Below are positions 1 through 7,062 of a stretch of 13,465 nt of DNA, piece by piece; the stretch's first letter is position 1; every line of letters begins with the position of its first letter. A model generated the notes under the pieces. It was not told the origin of the DNA. It saw only the letters and a list, made by a program, of their open reading frames with translations, and did not search any database. The position numbers were made by a program, and so were the translations under genes. Source of the DNA: Patescibacteria group bacterium. Lineage in GTDB: Bacteria > Patescibacteriota > Gracilibacteria > UBA1369 > JAHJTR01. The stretch spans positions 1 through 13,465 of the forward strand of contig JAHJTR010000215.1 of the NCBI GenBank assembly GCA_018829865.1, read 5' to 3'.

Positions 1-465
1 AGGAGTAATCTTCTTCTTTAAAGAACGCTCAATCGCCTCATCTCGCGGGGCTCTCACCTCTACAACAACATCCAAAAAACCGCTAATCCCCTCCAAATAT
101 GACGCATCAACAACAATAAGTTTTTTATCTTTATTGTTCTCTATTATATGCCTCATCTCAGCCCAAATACTCGGATGTAGCAGCTTATTCACAATTTTCA
201 ATTTCTTGTCATTCAAAAAAATAGTCTTTCTAAGTATGTTTTTATCTACTTTACCTTTTTTTAAATACTCTTCCCCTAAAAAAGTCCTTATTTTCTCCCA
301 GCACGCACCACCCGGCTCATATAGCCTTAAAGCAATCTCATCAGCATCGATTAACAAAACCTCTTCTTTATCGCCAGTCGCTCTGCCTCCTTCAAAAAAA
401 CGAACAATAAGTTTGCTCACAGTTGACTTCCCCACACCCGGCAGCCCCGTCACTCCAATAATCAT
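1..465 (-). CDS. coaE: Dephospho-CoA kinase, partial (C-terminus beyond left edge)
   Basis: This enzyme phosphorylates the 3'-hydroxyl of dephospho-CoA, the last step of coenzyme A synthesis in the cytosol. The 155 visible residues begin with a Walker A P-loop, GLPGVGKST, at residues 7-15. An Asp-Ala-Asp (40-42) follows in the family's conserved DAD context, then the EPGG segment near 50-53, an LHPSI motif (96-100) and a Walker-B-like strand, LIVVD (116-120). The family is usually about 200 residues, so roughly 45-50 are missing off the left edge. The ATG at 465 places the P-loop at the normal distance from the N-terminus. The start lies 11 bases after the stop of the upstream gene, so it is probably the third gene of an operon with the PH-domain and HEPN-like proteins. 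Identity is clear from motif order; the end cannot be seen. Confidence 0.92.
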   Translation of the reverse strand, partial: MIIGVTGLPGVGKSTVSKLIVRFFEGGRATGDKEEVLLIDADEIALRLYEPGGACWEKIRTFLGEEYLKKGKVDKNILRKTIFLNDKKLKIVNKLLHPSIWAEMRHIIENNKDKKLIVVDASYLEGISGFLDVVVEVRAPRDEAIERSLKKKITP

Positions 466-476
466 ATCTCTTATAG

Positions 477-893
477 TTATCGTATTTTTAGCCCCAAATC
501 CGTAAGCGCCCTTTTGAAATTCGCAAGCGCATCATCAATCTCTCTTTTAGACGGCCTAAAATCCAGTTCGTGAGCAAGTTTATTCCTCAACTTATGTGCC
601 CTCCAAACTCCATTAATATCTCCGAAAATACTTCTGCTACGTTTAAGCTTTTCGCCTAAATGACCACTATAACCCAGTTGAGCCATAACTTTATCCAGAA
701 TCTTATCGGCATCCATAATCGCCCTCGCCGGATTAGCATATTTATCCAGCATAACCCTTTTCCATTGCTGCGCAAAATAGCGCTGATTCGCCGCCCCAAT
801 TTTAGATCCCTTCATTTTAATCAGCACCATCAACCCAATACCTAAGCCAACAATAAGTGTAACAATTAATATCAGCCAATAATATTCCTGCAT
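477..893 (-). CDS. Membrane-anchored small protein with HEPN-like RNxxxH motif
   Basis: I do not recognise this 138-residue protein as a named family. Residues 5-26 form one hydrophobic helix, followed by a positively charged stretch (KMKGSK), which predicts a single membrane anchor with the rest in the cytosol. The soluble part is mostly predicted helix. Near its end is RNKLAHE (103-109), which fits the R-N-x3-H pattern of HEPN-type ribonucleases and their inactive relatives. The length and helical makeup are compatible with a four-helix HEPN bundle, but one motif is weak evidence and a structural role is equally possible. It lies 11 bases after the PH-domain gene and 11 bases before coaE, so the three are probably co-transcribed. 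ATG start. Function unknown. Confidence 0.75.
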   Translation of the reverse strand: MQEYYWLILIVTLIVGLGIGLMVLIKMKGSKIGAANQRYFAQQWKRVMLDKYANPARAIMDADKILDKVMAQLGYSGHLGEKLKRSRSIFGDINGVWRAHKLRNKLAHELDFRPSKREIDDALANFKRALTDLGLKIR

Positions 894-904
894 CGCAAAA
901 TTTA

Positions 905-1468
905 TTATTTATTATGAGTTTGGAGCATCTCCGCCAACATTCCTTTTAGAGCTTCATGATCTTTGTAGGATTTATGTTTAAGGAATTCCTCCTGATTCCT
1001 CAAAATATTTAATTCAATTAGTTTAGGCCTATGAGCATTTTCCATACTGAATTTCGTTGTATCACCAATTTTATCGAGCACAATTGTTCCATAGCCAAAT
1101 AACGTCCCCCAGAAGCCTTTGATTTCAAAAGTCACACCATTAATAGTGTGATACTCAATTTTTGTAGAAGTTCGATGAAAAATGCCATTCCACTCTATAT
1201 CCAAAACTCCCTTATCGGTAATAAGCCACACATCAAAATACCAGTCACACAATTTATAAATAAAAACAATCACACCAATCGCCAGCCATCCAAGCCACAA
1301 AAGTATAAGTGGCGGCATTAAATAAAAAAGCAAAAAAGGAGGGGCTATCCCGAGCCAAAAACTCTTAAACAAAGGCCCCCAAAAAATCGCAATATGCTTA
1401 TGAGCCACAAATTTAATATCCTCCTCATCATCTATATGACCCCTGAAAAGAATATTGGCTAAAAACAT
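905..1468 (-). CDS. PH-domain (bPH2/YdbS-like) membrane protein
   Basis: This 187-residue protein has a short charged N-terminus (HIDDEED, 11-17) and two close hydrophobic helices at about 33-52 and 53-73. A beta-rich domain follows from WYFDVWLITD (77-85) through VLDKIGD (130-136). Membrane pair, W-x-x-T-D strand, the STKIEYHTINGV segment and the closing GYGTIVL strand is the arrangement of bacterial pleckstrin-homology-like (DUF304/YdbS) proteins. The C-terminal 45 residues are helical and charged. Such proteins sit in the cytoplasmic membrane, but their biochemical role is poorly defined. It is the first gene of the run that includes the HEPN-like gene and coaE, and a plausible promoter lies upstream. 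ATG start at 1468. Confidence 0.85.
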   Translation of the reverse strand: MFLANILFRGHIDDEEDIKFVAHKHIAIFWGPLFKSFWLGIAPPFLLFYLMPPLILLWLGWLAIGVIVFIYKLCDWYFDVWLITDKGVLDIEWNGIFHRTSTKIEYHTINGVTFEIKGFWGTLFGYGTIVLDKIGDTTKFSMENAHRPKLIELNILRNQEEFLKHKSYKDHEALKGMLAEMLQTHNK

Positions 1469-1495
1469 ATGACTAATTTATTTTTTGTTAAATAA

Positions 1496-1524
1496 AGCAT
1501 AATATACATTTTTCCACTTGTAAA
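1496..1524 (-). promoter_or_regulatory. Candidate sigma-70-type promoter for the PH-domain/coaE run
   Basis: Read on the minus strand, TTTACA (1524-1519) is followed after exactly 17 bases by TATGCT (1501-1496). The first matches the -35 consensus in 5 of 6 positions; the second matches the -10 in 3. Transcription would begin about 20 bases upstream of the ATG at 1468. The spacing is good and the position sensible, but AT-rich DNA gives such matches by chance. Confidence 0.4.
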
Positions 1525-1549
1525 TGTCTAAGGTTTTCTATACATTTTT
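1503..1549. repeat. Pair of 11-base direct repeats in the bPH/lepB divergent region
   Basis: TATACATTTTT occurs at 1503-1513 and again at 1539-1549, 36 bases apart in the same orientation, within the 135-base gap between two divergent genes. The first copy lies in the -10/-35 spacer of the minus-strand promoter candidate. A small inverted repeat, ACATTT (1506-1511) and AAATGT (1522-1527), overlaps it. The arrangement could bind a regulator on one DNA face, or could be AT-rich coincidence. Confidence 0.3.
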
Positions 1550-1603
1550 ACATGCGCATAAAAAATTACTAGATCCAAAGAAAAGAAACATAATTAGAAA
1601 ATT

Positions 1604-2272
1604 TTGAATTACGAATCACCACTGGATATAAACAAAAAACCCAAGTCAAAAGCAATAAGTTTTATTTTAGATGTCTTGATTAATTTGGCAATCGTGGTCG
1701 CTTTAGCCGTTTTTATCAGGCTTTTTATTATTGAGCCTTTTAATGTTAAAGGCAGCTCAATGTGCGACACTCTTAATTTCGTTAACGGTGAGTGCAAGCA
1801 GGAATCCGAGAGAATTCTGGTCAATAAATTATCTTATCTCGAGGTGCTGGGATTTAAAATCGGAGAGCCTCAAAGAGGAGATATAGTCGTATTCCAGCCG
1901 CCTCAAGGTAAATCGGATTCTTATATTAAAAGAATAATTGGCTTGCCGGGAGAAACTCTGGAGCTCAGAAACGGTGAGGTTTACATTTTTAATCAGGCAA
2001 ATCCCGAAGGATTTATGATGGAGGAGAACTATTTAAACGAAAAAAATAACGGCAAAACTTTCCCCCTGGCCGGCAAGAAAAAGTTTACAATCGATGAAGA
2101 TAGCTATTTTGTTATGGGAGATAACAGAGCAAATAGCACGGATTCACGCGTTTGCTTCAGACTCGACGCTTCTTGCCATCCGGGAGATAAAGAATTCATC
2201 ACTGTCAAAGACATCAACGGTAAAGCCTGGACAACAATTTGGCCTCTACATAAAATCAGATTCATTCACTAG
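1604..2272 (+). CDS. lepB: Signal peptidase I
   Basis: This membrane-anchored serine protease removes signal peptides from exported proteins. One hydrophobic anchor spans about residues 20-44. The nucleophile is Ser52 in GSSMCDTL, and the general base is Lys109 in SYIKRIIGLPGE. The substrate-site box RGDIVVFQPP is at 91-100, and the conserved MGDNRANSTDSR box at 171-182. At 222 residues with one anchor it resembles the short Gram-positive/Patescibacteria type, not the longer E. coli enzyme. The start is TTG at 1604: an in-frame stop lies at 1595-1597 and there is no ATG before the active site. Two oddities are an Asp where the family usually has Pro (S-M-x-P-T-L), and paired cysteines at 54/64 and 184/191. 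The gene stands alone, and its stop is one base from the convergent gene. Confidence 0.95.
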   Translation: MNYESPLDINKKPKSKAISFILDVLINLAIVVALAVFIRLFIIEPFNVKGSSMCDTLNFVNGECKQESERILVNKLSYLEVLGFKIGEPQRGDIVVFQPPQGKSDSYIKRIIGLPGETLELRNGEVYIFNQANPEGFMMEENYLNEKNNGKTFPLAGKKKFTIDEDSYFVMGDNRANSTDSRVCFRLDASCHPGDKEFITVKDINGKAWTTIWPLHKIRFIH

Positions 2273-2273
2273 T

Positions 2274-2666
2274 TTATTCCGGTGGCGCTGAGCTAAAATA
2301 AAATTCGATAAGTATAATTGTTGAGATCAAGAGAATACCACTCCACCAATTCAAAATTCGGAGATGCTGAAAAAATAAAATACTTGTTGCAAGAATCGAA
2401 AGCAAAATACCCTGCCTTATCGAAATATTTAAGGCATTTTCTTTTTGCAATGTAACGTATTTTCGCACAGAATAAACAAGTAACGACAAGCTGGCGACTA
2501 ATGCAAAAAACAGGCTGATAAAAAATAGCACAAGGCCCAGCTTGGAAGCTCCCTCCAAGGGTGGGTCTAACTTCGACAAAACCAGACAAAAAGCGCTCCA
2601 GCTAACGCAGGCAGCAACCACCAATGCCGTTAAATAAACTCTACATACGGATTTAGCTAATCTCAT
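2274..2666 (-). CDS. Small four-helix membrane protein, unknown function
   Basis: The 130-residue product is strongly hydrophobic, with four likely membrane helices at about 9-30, 43-66, 83-100 and 106-125. The only sizeable charged segment, RKYVTLQKEN (68-77), joins helices 2 and 3. I recognise no family motif. Its ATG lies inside the 3' end of the uracil-DNA glycosylase gene, overlapping it by 14 bases in another frame, so translation is probably coupled. That overlap and the membrane-helix pattern support a real gene. The stop codon is one base from the stop of convergent lepB. A role in DNA repair should not be inferred from the neighbour alone. Confidence 0.75.
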   Translation of the reverse strand: MRLAKSVCRVYLTALVVAACVSWSAFCLVLSKLDPPLEGASKLGLVLFFISLFFALVASLSLLVYSVRKYVTLQKENALNISIRQGILLSILATSILFFQHLRILNWWSGILLISTIILIEFYFSSAPPE

Positions 2667-3246
2667 TATTGATTTTTTTTAATATTTTAGGAATTTTTTT
2701 AAAATCCTCAAACAAGGTTTTTTTCTGATTAGGATTATATAATGCCACAGCCGGATGATAAAGAGGTAAATAAATCTGATGCTTTGTTTCGTCTACTATG
2801 CTCTTGTATCGATAAACTTTACCCCTAGCAGTTGATATTTTTAAATCACTCGGCAAAAACCTATACATGGCATGCCTACCAAGAGTAATAATTATCTGAG
2901 GGTTAATAAGTCTCACTTGTTCCTTTAAATAAGGCCAACAAGCCTTAACTTCCTCCGGCTCCGGATCTCTGTTTTCGGGAGGTCTGCATTTAACAACATT
3001 CGCAATGTAAACGTCTTGTCTATCCAAATTCACCAGCGCCAGCATCTCATCCAATATCCGGCCGGCCGCGCCAACAAAAGGTATTCCTTGTATATCTTCA
3101 TTCTTCCCAGGCCCCTCGCCTATAAACATAATCTGCGCATTTTTATTCCCATCTCCCGGCACAACATTAGTTCTTGTCTTCTGCAAAGCACATCTTTCAC
3201 ATTTACTTGCAATCCCGTATAATTCTTCCAGATTTTTATATTCCAT
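2653..3246 (-). CDS. Uracil-DNA glycosylase, family 4 (Fe-S type)
   Basis: This enzyme excises uracil from DNA to start base-excision repair of deaminated cytosine. Four cysteines, C16-x2-C19, C87 (in VVKCRPPENRDP) and C103, are placed to bind the 4Fe-4S cluster typical of family 4. The active-site loop GEGPGKNED spans 43-51 (GEAPG in many relatives). The second motif, HPAVALY, starts at His164 and corresponds to the HPS/HPA DNA-intercalation loop. The usual FVGAAGRILDEML segment is at 57-69. At 197 residues it is full length. ATG start; a TATAAT just upstream on the same strand implies a very short leader. It shares 14 bases with the following membrane-protein gene and diverges from fmt across 40 bases. 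Confidence 0.93.
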   Translation of the reverse strand: MEYKNLEELYGIASKCERCALQKTRTNVVPGDGNKNAQIMFIGEGPGKNEDIQGIPFVGAAGRILDEMLALVNLDRQDVYIANVVKCRPPENRDPEPEEVKACWPYLKEQVRLINPQIIITLGRHAMYRFLPSDLKISTARGKVYRYKSIVDETKHQIYLPLYHPAVALYNPNQKKTLFEDFKKIPKILKKINNEIS

Positions 3247-3253
3247 ATAAATT

Positions 3254-3266
3254 TATAAATTATAAA
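3254..3266. promoter_or_regulatory. Candidate back-to-back -10 elements between the glycosylase and fmt genes
   Basis: The whole divergent gap is only 40 bases. On the minus strand TATAAT lies at 3264-3259, which would start the glycosylase mRNA within about 7 bases of its ATG. On the plus strand TATAAA occurs at 3254-3259 and 3261-3266, which would start fmt mRNA about 15-20 bases before its GTG. No good -35 is seen for either. The elements overlap, so the two promoters could compete. Confidence 0.35.
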
Positions 3267-3286
3267 TACACATTAATCTGAAATTA

Positions 3287-4237
3287 GTGAAAGTACCAAC
3301 AATTTTTTTAGGCACACCGGATATTGCAGCAGAAATCCTTAAAAGTATCAGTAGCAACGAGAACATAGATCTCGTTGCGGTTATTACAGCTCCAGATAAA
3401 AAACAGGGGCGTAAAATGCAAATAAAAAAAACCGAGGTCAAAACAGTTGCGGAAGAGCTGAAAATCCCCGTCTACACACCATCTACCAAAGAGGAAATTC
3501 ATACAATTCTCGCAGGCTTAGATTTTAAACTGGCCATAACGGCAGCTTATGGATTAATTATTCCTGAGAAAACTTTGGATTTAGCAAAATTCCTCAATAT
3601 CCATTTTTCACTATTGCCCAAATATAGAGGCGCTTCGCCAATTCAGGCCTCGCTGCTTAATGGCGATAAAGTAACCGGCGTAACGATTTTTGAATTAAGC
3701 AAAAAAATGGATTGCGGCGATATTATTGATCAAGCCGAGGTTGCAATAGATCAAAATGATGATTTGGAATCGTTGAGTGCCAAGTTGATTAATAAGGCGG
3801 TAATACTCGTTGCAGCCTTAGTTCTCCCCTATCTTAAAAAAGAAATTGATTTACAAATACAGGACGATAATCAAAGTAGCTACTGTTATAAAATCACAAA
3901 AAAAGACGGTTTAATCGATTTTGATAATGATGACTGCGAAAAGGTTATTAATAAAATCCGGGCTTTCAAAAATTGGCCAACAACATATTCATATTTAGCC
4001 GGGAAGATTCTTAAAATTTTAGAAGCAAAAAAAGTTAATCATCTTGAGGAGGAAGCTGACGAAGTCACAAATAAAGCTTCCAAAGGCCAAATAATAATTG
4101 CTCATGGCAAAATCTATGTGATACTGAAGGACGGCCCTCTGGAGATTCAAAAATTACAGATGGAAGGGAAAAATCCGATTACAGCCAAAGAGTTTATCGC
4201 CGGATATGCCAATCTTAACGGCTCAACCTTAGGTTAA
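3287..4237 (+). CDS. fmt: Methionyl-tRNA formyltransferase
   Basis: This enzyme formylates the methionine on initiator tRNA using 10-formyl-tetrahydrofolate. The N-terminal catalytic domain begins with the usual VPTIFLGTPDIAAEIL (the family's I/VFMGTPxFA). It contains the triad Asn104 and His106 (in LNIHFSLLPKYRGASPIQ) and Asp142 (in KKMDCGDII), corresponding to N106/H108/D144 of E. coli. The C-terminal tRNA-binding domain from about residue 205 includes AFKNWPTTYS. At 316 residues it is full length. The start is GTG at 3287, placing the first beta strand at the N-terminus as in relatives. Its last 23 bases overlap the 3' end of the opposing ligase gene. Formylated initiation is therefore probably used in this cell. 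Confidence 0.96.
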   Translation: MKVPTIFLGTPDIAAEILKSISSNENIDLVAVITAPDKKQGRKMQIKKTEVKTVAEELKIPVYTPSTKEEIHTILAGLDFKLAITAAYGLIIPEKTLDLAKFLNIHFSLLPKYRGASPIQASLLNGDKVTGVTIFELSKKMDCGDIIDQAEVAIDQNDDLESLSAKLINKAVILVAALVLPYLKKEIDLQIQDDNQSSYCYKITKKDGLIDFDNDDCEKVINKIRAFKNWPTTYSYLAGKILKILEAKKVNHLEEEADEVTNKASKGQIIIAHGKIYVILKDGPLEIQKLQMEGKNPITAKEFIAGYANLNGSTLG

Positions 4238-5612
4238 TCCGTTTGACATTGGCTGATTTAAAATCAATCGATTTCACATATAACCCGCTAAAAAACGTCA
4301 TCAAATAAATCATAGACGTGTTTGTCATAAAATAGTGATCAAATAGCGAGATTACAAAAAATATTACAATATTCAAAAACAGAATATTATTAAGTGTTTT
4401 ATCGAAATCAATGAGGAAAAGCTTATTGATCTTATAAAGGCTGTACGAAAACCAGCAGGTCAAAAGAATTAGTATTGCCAAGCCAAATATCCCAAATTCA
4501 TTTGCCATTAGCATGAAAACATTGTGAACAGGCTGGTGTTCCCAAGGAAGTAATTTCCCCTCAGTGAATTCTTGCATGCGAGTGGTGAAATGCCCCGCCC
4601 CAACCCCCATAGGGTGAGAAGCAAGCATTCGCGAGCTTATTCGCATATAATCAAGTCTGTCGCTCACACTTTTATCATTAATCGATATATCGAGCCTGGC
4701 TTTGATTTGATCACCTATTTGCGAATTAAGAATCAAAATAATAAAAATGAACAAACCGAGCGCAATCTTTTTTTTAGAAACTTTATTGTGCAGCCTGGGA
4801 TTAATGATAAAAAGATAAATTATACTACCAATGGCCAAAGCTATCAGAGCAGATCGAGAGAAAGTAAAAATAAGACCGGAAATCAATATAACACCTGCAT
4901 AAAGCCAAATCTTTTTGCTCGAAGATTTAAACATGTAGTAAGTCATGGAAATCGCAAAAACAATCGCTCCCGCCAAAACATTGGGATGCAAAAAAGTCCC
5001 ATAACTCCTGATATATTTAATATCATTAACATCAATTTTAGCAATTCCCAATGTCGAGTGGTCAAAACTAATTTCGCCCAAAAAACCGAATCCAAGTGAG
5101 CTCTGAAAATAATGCTGTGCAATGGAAAGCCCGGACTGAAAAACCATAGTTGCAATCAAAAATTTAAGCCCCTTATTTAAGTCGTAATATTTATTACAAA
5201 AAATATAAATCATAAAAAGATAAAGAACCGACCGAATTGCAATATGAAAGACCAGAGTAATATCCTTCGCAAAAACCGCCGAAAAACAAGCTAGAATGGT
5301 AAGACTAAGCGTATAAAGCCAAATCATTCTTTGGGCCCTGCCGTCAAAATAATTAAGTTTGAAAACCCCTTTATAAAGGCTAATACCAAATATAACCATT
5401 ATAAAAATAACTATCAAATCGCTAAAGCAAAAAAAAGAAGATGTGAACGGATTAAAAAAGCCATTGGCTCCTTCGGTGGAAGAATAAATAACTGCCCGCA
5501 CAGAAAGCGGTATACTCAAAATAAAAAGCGATACAAGGTAATCAAATATTTTGGCTAATCTAAAGTGTTTCGTCTGCAGCTGCTTGTAATCTTTCAGTAA
5601 ACTTATAATCAT
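4215..5612 (-). CDS. O-antigen ligase-like polytopic membrane protein (Wzy_C family)
   Basis: The 465-residue protein has about 10-12 membrane helices and a large extracytoplasmic loop at about residues 300-365. Features shared with WaaL/Wzy-type glycan ligases and polymerases are FLHPNVLAG (207-215), FSRSALIALAIG (251-262), SHPMGVGAGHF (332-342) and HQPVHNVFMLMANEFG (359-374). The conserved arginine (Arg253) and histidines (359, 363) are the kind of residues used by ligases to move a lipid-linked glycan onto an acceptor. It is the last gene after a glycosyltransferase and a lipoprotein, starting 4 bases after the lipoprotein stop. The family assignment is secure. Whether it acts as ligase, polymerase or protein O-glycosyltransferase cannot be told. 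Confidence 0.85.
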   Translation of the reverse strand: MIISLLKDYKQLQTKHFRLAKIFDYLVSLFILSIPLSVRAVIYSSTEGANGFFNPFTSSFFCFSDLIVIFIMVIFGISLYKGVFKLNYFDGRAQRMIWLYTLSLTILACFSAVFAKDITLVFHIAIRSVLYLFMIYIFCNKYYDLNKGLKFLIATMVFQSGLSIAQHYFQSSLGFGFLGEISFDHSTLGIAKIDVNDIKYIRSYGTFLHPNVLAGAIVFAISMTYYMFKSSSKKIWLYAGVILISGLIFTFSRSALIALAIGSIIYLFIINPRLHNKVSKKKIALGLFIFIILILNSQIGDQIKARLDISINDKSVSDRLDYMRISSRMLASHPMGVGAGHFTTRMQEFTEGKLLPWEHQPVHNVFMLMANEFGIFGLAILILLTCWFSYSLYKINKLFLIDFDKTLNNILFLNIVIFFVISLFDHYFMTNTSMIYLMTFFSGLYVKSIDFKSANVKRINLRLSR

Positions 5613-5616
5613 ATTA

Positions 5617-7047
5617 TTAATTATTCACAGGTGGTTTTGGGGGAGGGAGAGGGATAAACCCCTTGCCGGGCAATAAATCTGATATCAGCCGCTCAGCATT
5701 TTTTATGGCGGAAGTGGGATTACCCGTAGCAATAACGGCATCAATTGCCTGCTTAAACACATCTATATAAAGTTCTCGATCATAAATCGCAAAACTCTCA
5801 GCATAACCGATTTGGTTTACAAAAACTCCATATATAGGCTCTTTTGCTTGTTCTTCAATTAAATCCCTCCGACTCGTCGGTTTATGAGTTTTATCAAAAT
5901 AATGCTGGTTACTCTCCTTTGACGCCAAAAAACTTAAAAACAACCAGGCCTCATCAGGATGCTTAGATGTTCGTGAAACCACTTCAACAAAATAATTGGC
6001 ATAAGCGGTTCTCTTATCAGGCGATACCTTGGGATCAAAAACTTGAGGGGCGGGCGCCACTCTGACGCTGGTTTCTTTTATTGTGTCGATTCCGGCAGCA
6101 CGCTTGGTTTTTATCAAATCCATAACCTGCTCATAAGCATATGAATAACTAACAAACATGCTAAGCTTCCCTGAGACAAAAGCATCTAACTCTTTTTCGG
6201 GATTACTTTCACTGGCAATATATTTGTTCCATGAGTAGTTTTTATTTGATTGCAGCGCAAAACTCGTATAAAGATCAAGAGCATCAGCCGCCGGAGTAGT
6301 CGGAGGTATGCCGGTAGCTTTAGCGAAAGCTGCCTCGTTATAATCCTTATTATAAAAATCAACTTTATACTGCAGCATCATCAAATAAAGAATATCAACT
6401 GATCTGCTGATATTTTCGGATCGGCCCAAAGCAATTCCCGATCGAAAAAATCGCTCAAAGCTATTATCTTTTTTTGTCAGACGGTACACATCCTCCTTTA
6501 ATCCCTCCCAAGTCGCTGATGGCGCGCCTTTTTCAGGCAACGCATCCTCAAAATGAGATTTATTGTAATAGAGGGCCAATGTATCGACCGTTAGAGGTAC
6601 TCCGAACATTTTTTTCAGGCCATCTTTTTGGTCGTAGTGTAAAACATCTTTGGCTGCAACATCAACAAAAGCCTGCTCAGCCAATTCAGGTGTAATTAGT
6701 GTTAATTTTGCAGGAGTTAATTTCTTGGTATTTTTAGCAATCCAAGTATTTTGAACAGAGAAAATATCCGGCCCCTCACCTTCAGCCATTTCGTTTAATA
6801 TCAGCGAGTTATACTCATCAAAATCATTAAATTTTTTATAATTAATTCTGATATGCGGATACTTGCTTTGGAATTTTTGCAAAATCGGTGTAAAAACGTC
6901 TTCATCATCAAATAATTTATAGTAATTGAGAGTAATTACCTCTGGATTCGTAGTCGTCGTAGTTTTTTTCTTCAACCAATCGCAGCCTGAGCTGAGAAAC
7001 AACAACAATCCGATCAATGACAACGATATAAATTTTTTGATTTTCAT
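5617..7047 (-). CDS. Extracellular solute-binding lipoprotein (family 1, sugar-type)
   Basis: A 476-residue substrate-binding protein of the type that serves ABC sugar importers. It has a signal peptide (KIKK then hydrophobic 6-20) with Cys22 in LSSGC as the probable lipidation site, although the -3 residue is Ser, not the usual Leu. A lysine/threonine-rich tether follows (26-34). Family landmarks are EGEGPDIFSVQNTW, the LALYYNKSHFEDA segment, AYANYFVEVV, and HPDEAWLFLSFLASKESN near the C-terminus. The last ten residues are proline-rich. No ABC permease or ATPase gene lies nearby. It sits 15 bases after a glycosyltransferase gene and 4 bases before the ligase-like gene, so it may bind a glycan being assembled at the surface. 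It could equally serve a transporter encoded elsewhere. Confidence 0.9.
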   Translation of the reverse strand: MKIKKFISLSLIGLLLFLSSGCDWLKKKTTTTTNPEVITLNYYKLFDDEDVFTPILQKFQSKYPHIRINYKKFNDFDEYNSLILNEMAEGEGPDIFSVQNTWIAKNTKKLTPAKLTLITPELAEQAFVDVAAKDVLHYDQKDGLKKMFGVPLTVDTLALYYNKSHFEDALPEKGAPSATWEGLKEDVYRLTKKDNSFERFFRSGIALGRSENISRSVDILYLMMLQYKVDFYNKDYNEAAFAKATGIPPTTPAADALDLYTSFALQSNKNYSWNKYIASESNPEKELDAFVSGKLSMFVSYSYAYEQVMDLIKTKRAAGIDTIKETSVRVAPAPQVFDPKVSPDKRTAYANYFVEVVSRTSKHPDEAWLFLSFLASKESNQHYFDKTHKPTSRRDLIEEQAKEPIYGVFVNQIGYAESFAIYDRELYIDVFKQAIDAVIATGNPTSAIKNAERLISDLLPGKGFIPLPPPKPPVNN

Positions 7048-7062
7048 ATTTTTATTTTTAAA

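Noticed and set aside
134..505. Plus-strand open frame of 123 codons at the left edge
   Set aside because: The opposite strand encodes an unmistakable dephospho-CoA kinase (P-loop, DAD, LHPSI) over the same bases; the plus-strand peptide has no recognisable features.
4572..5099. Plus-strand open frame of 175 codons
   Set aside because: Antisense to the ligase-like gene; rich in N, R, K and S with no domain-like pattern.
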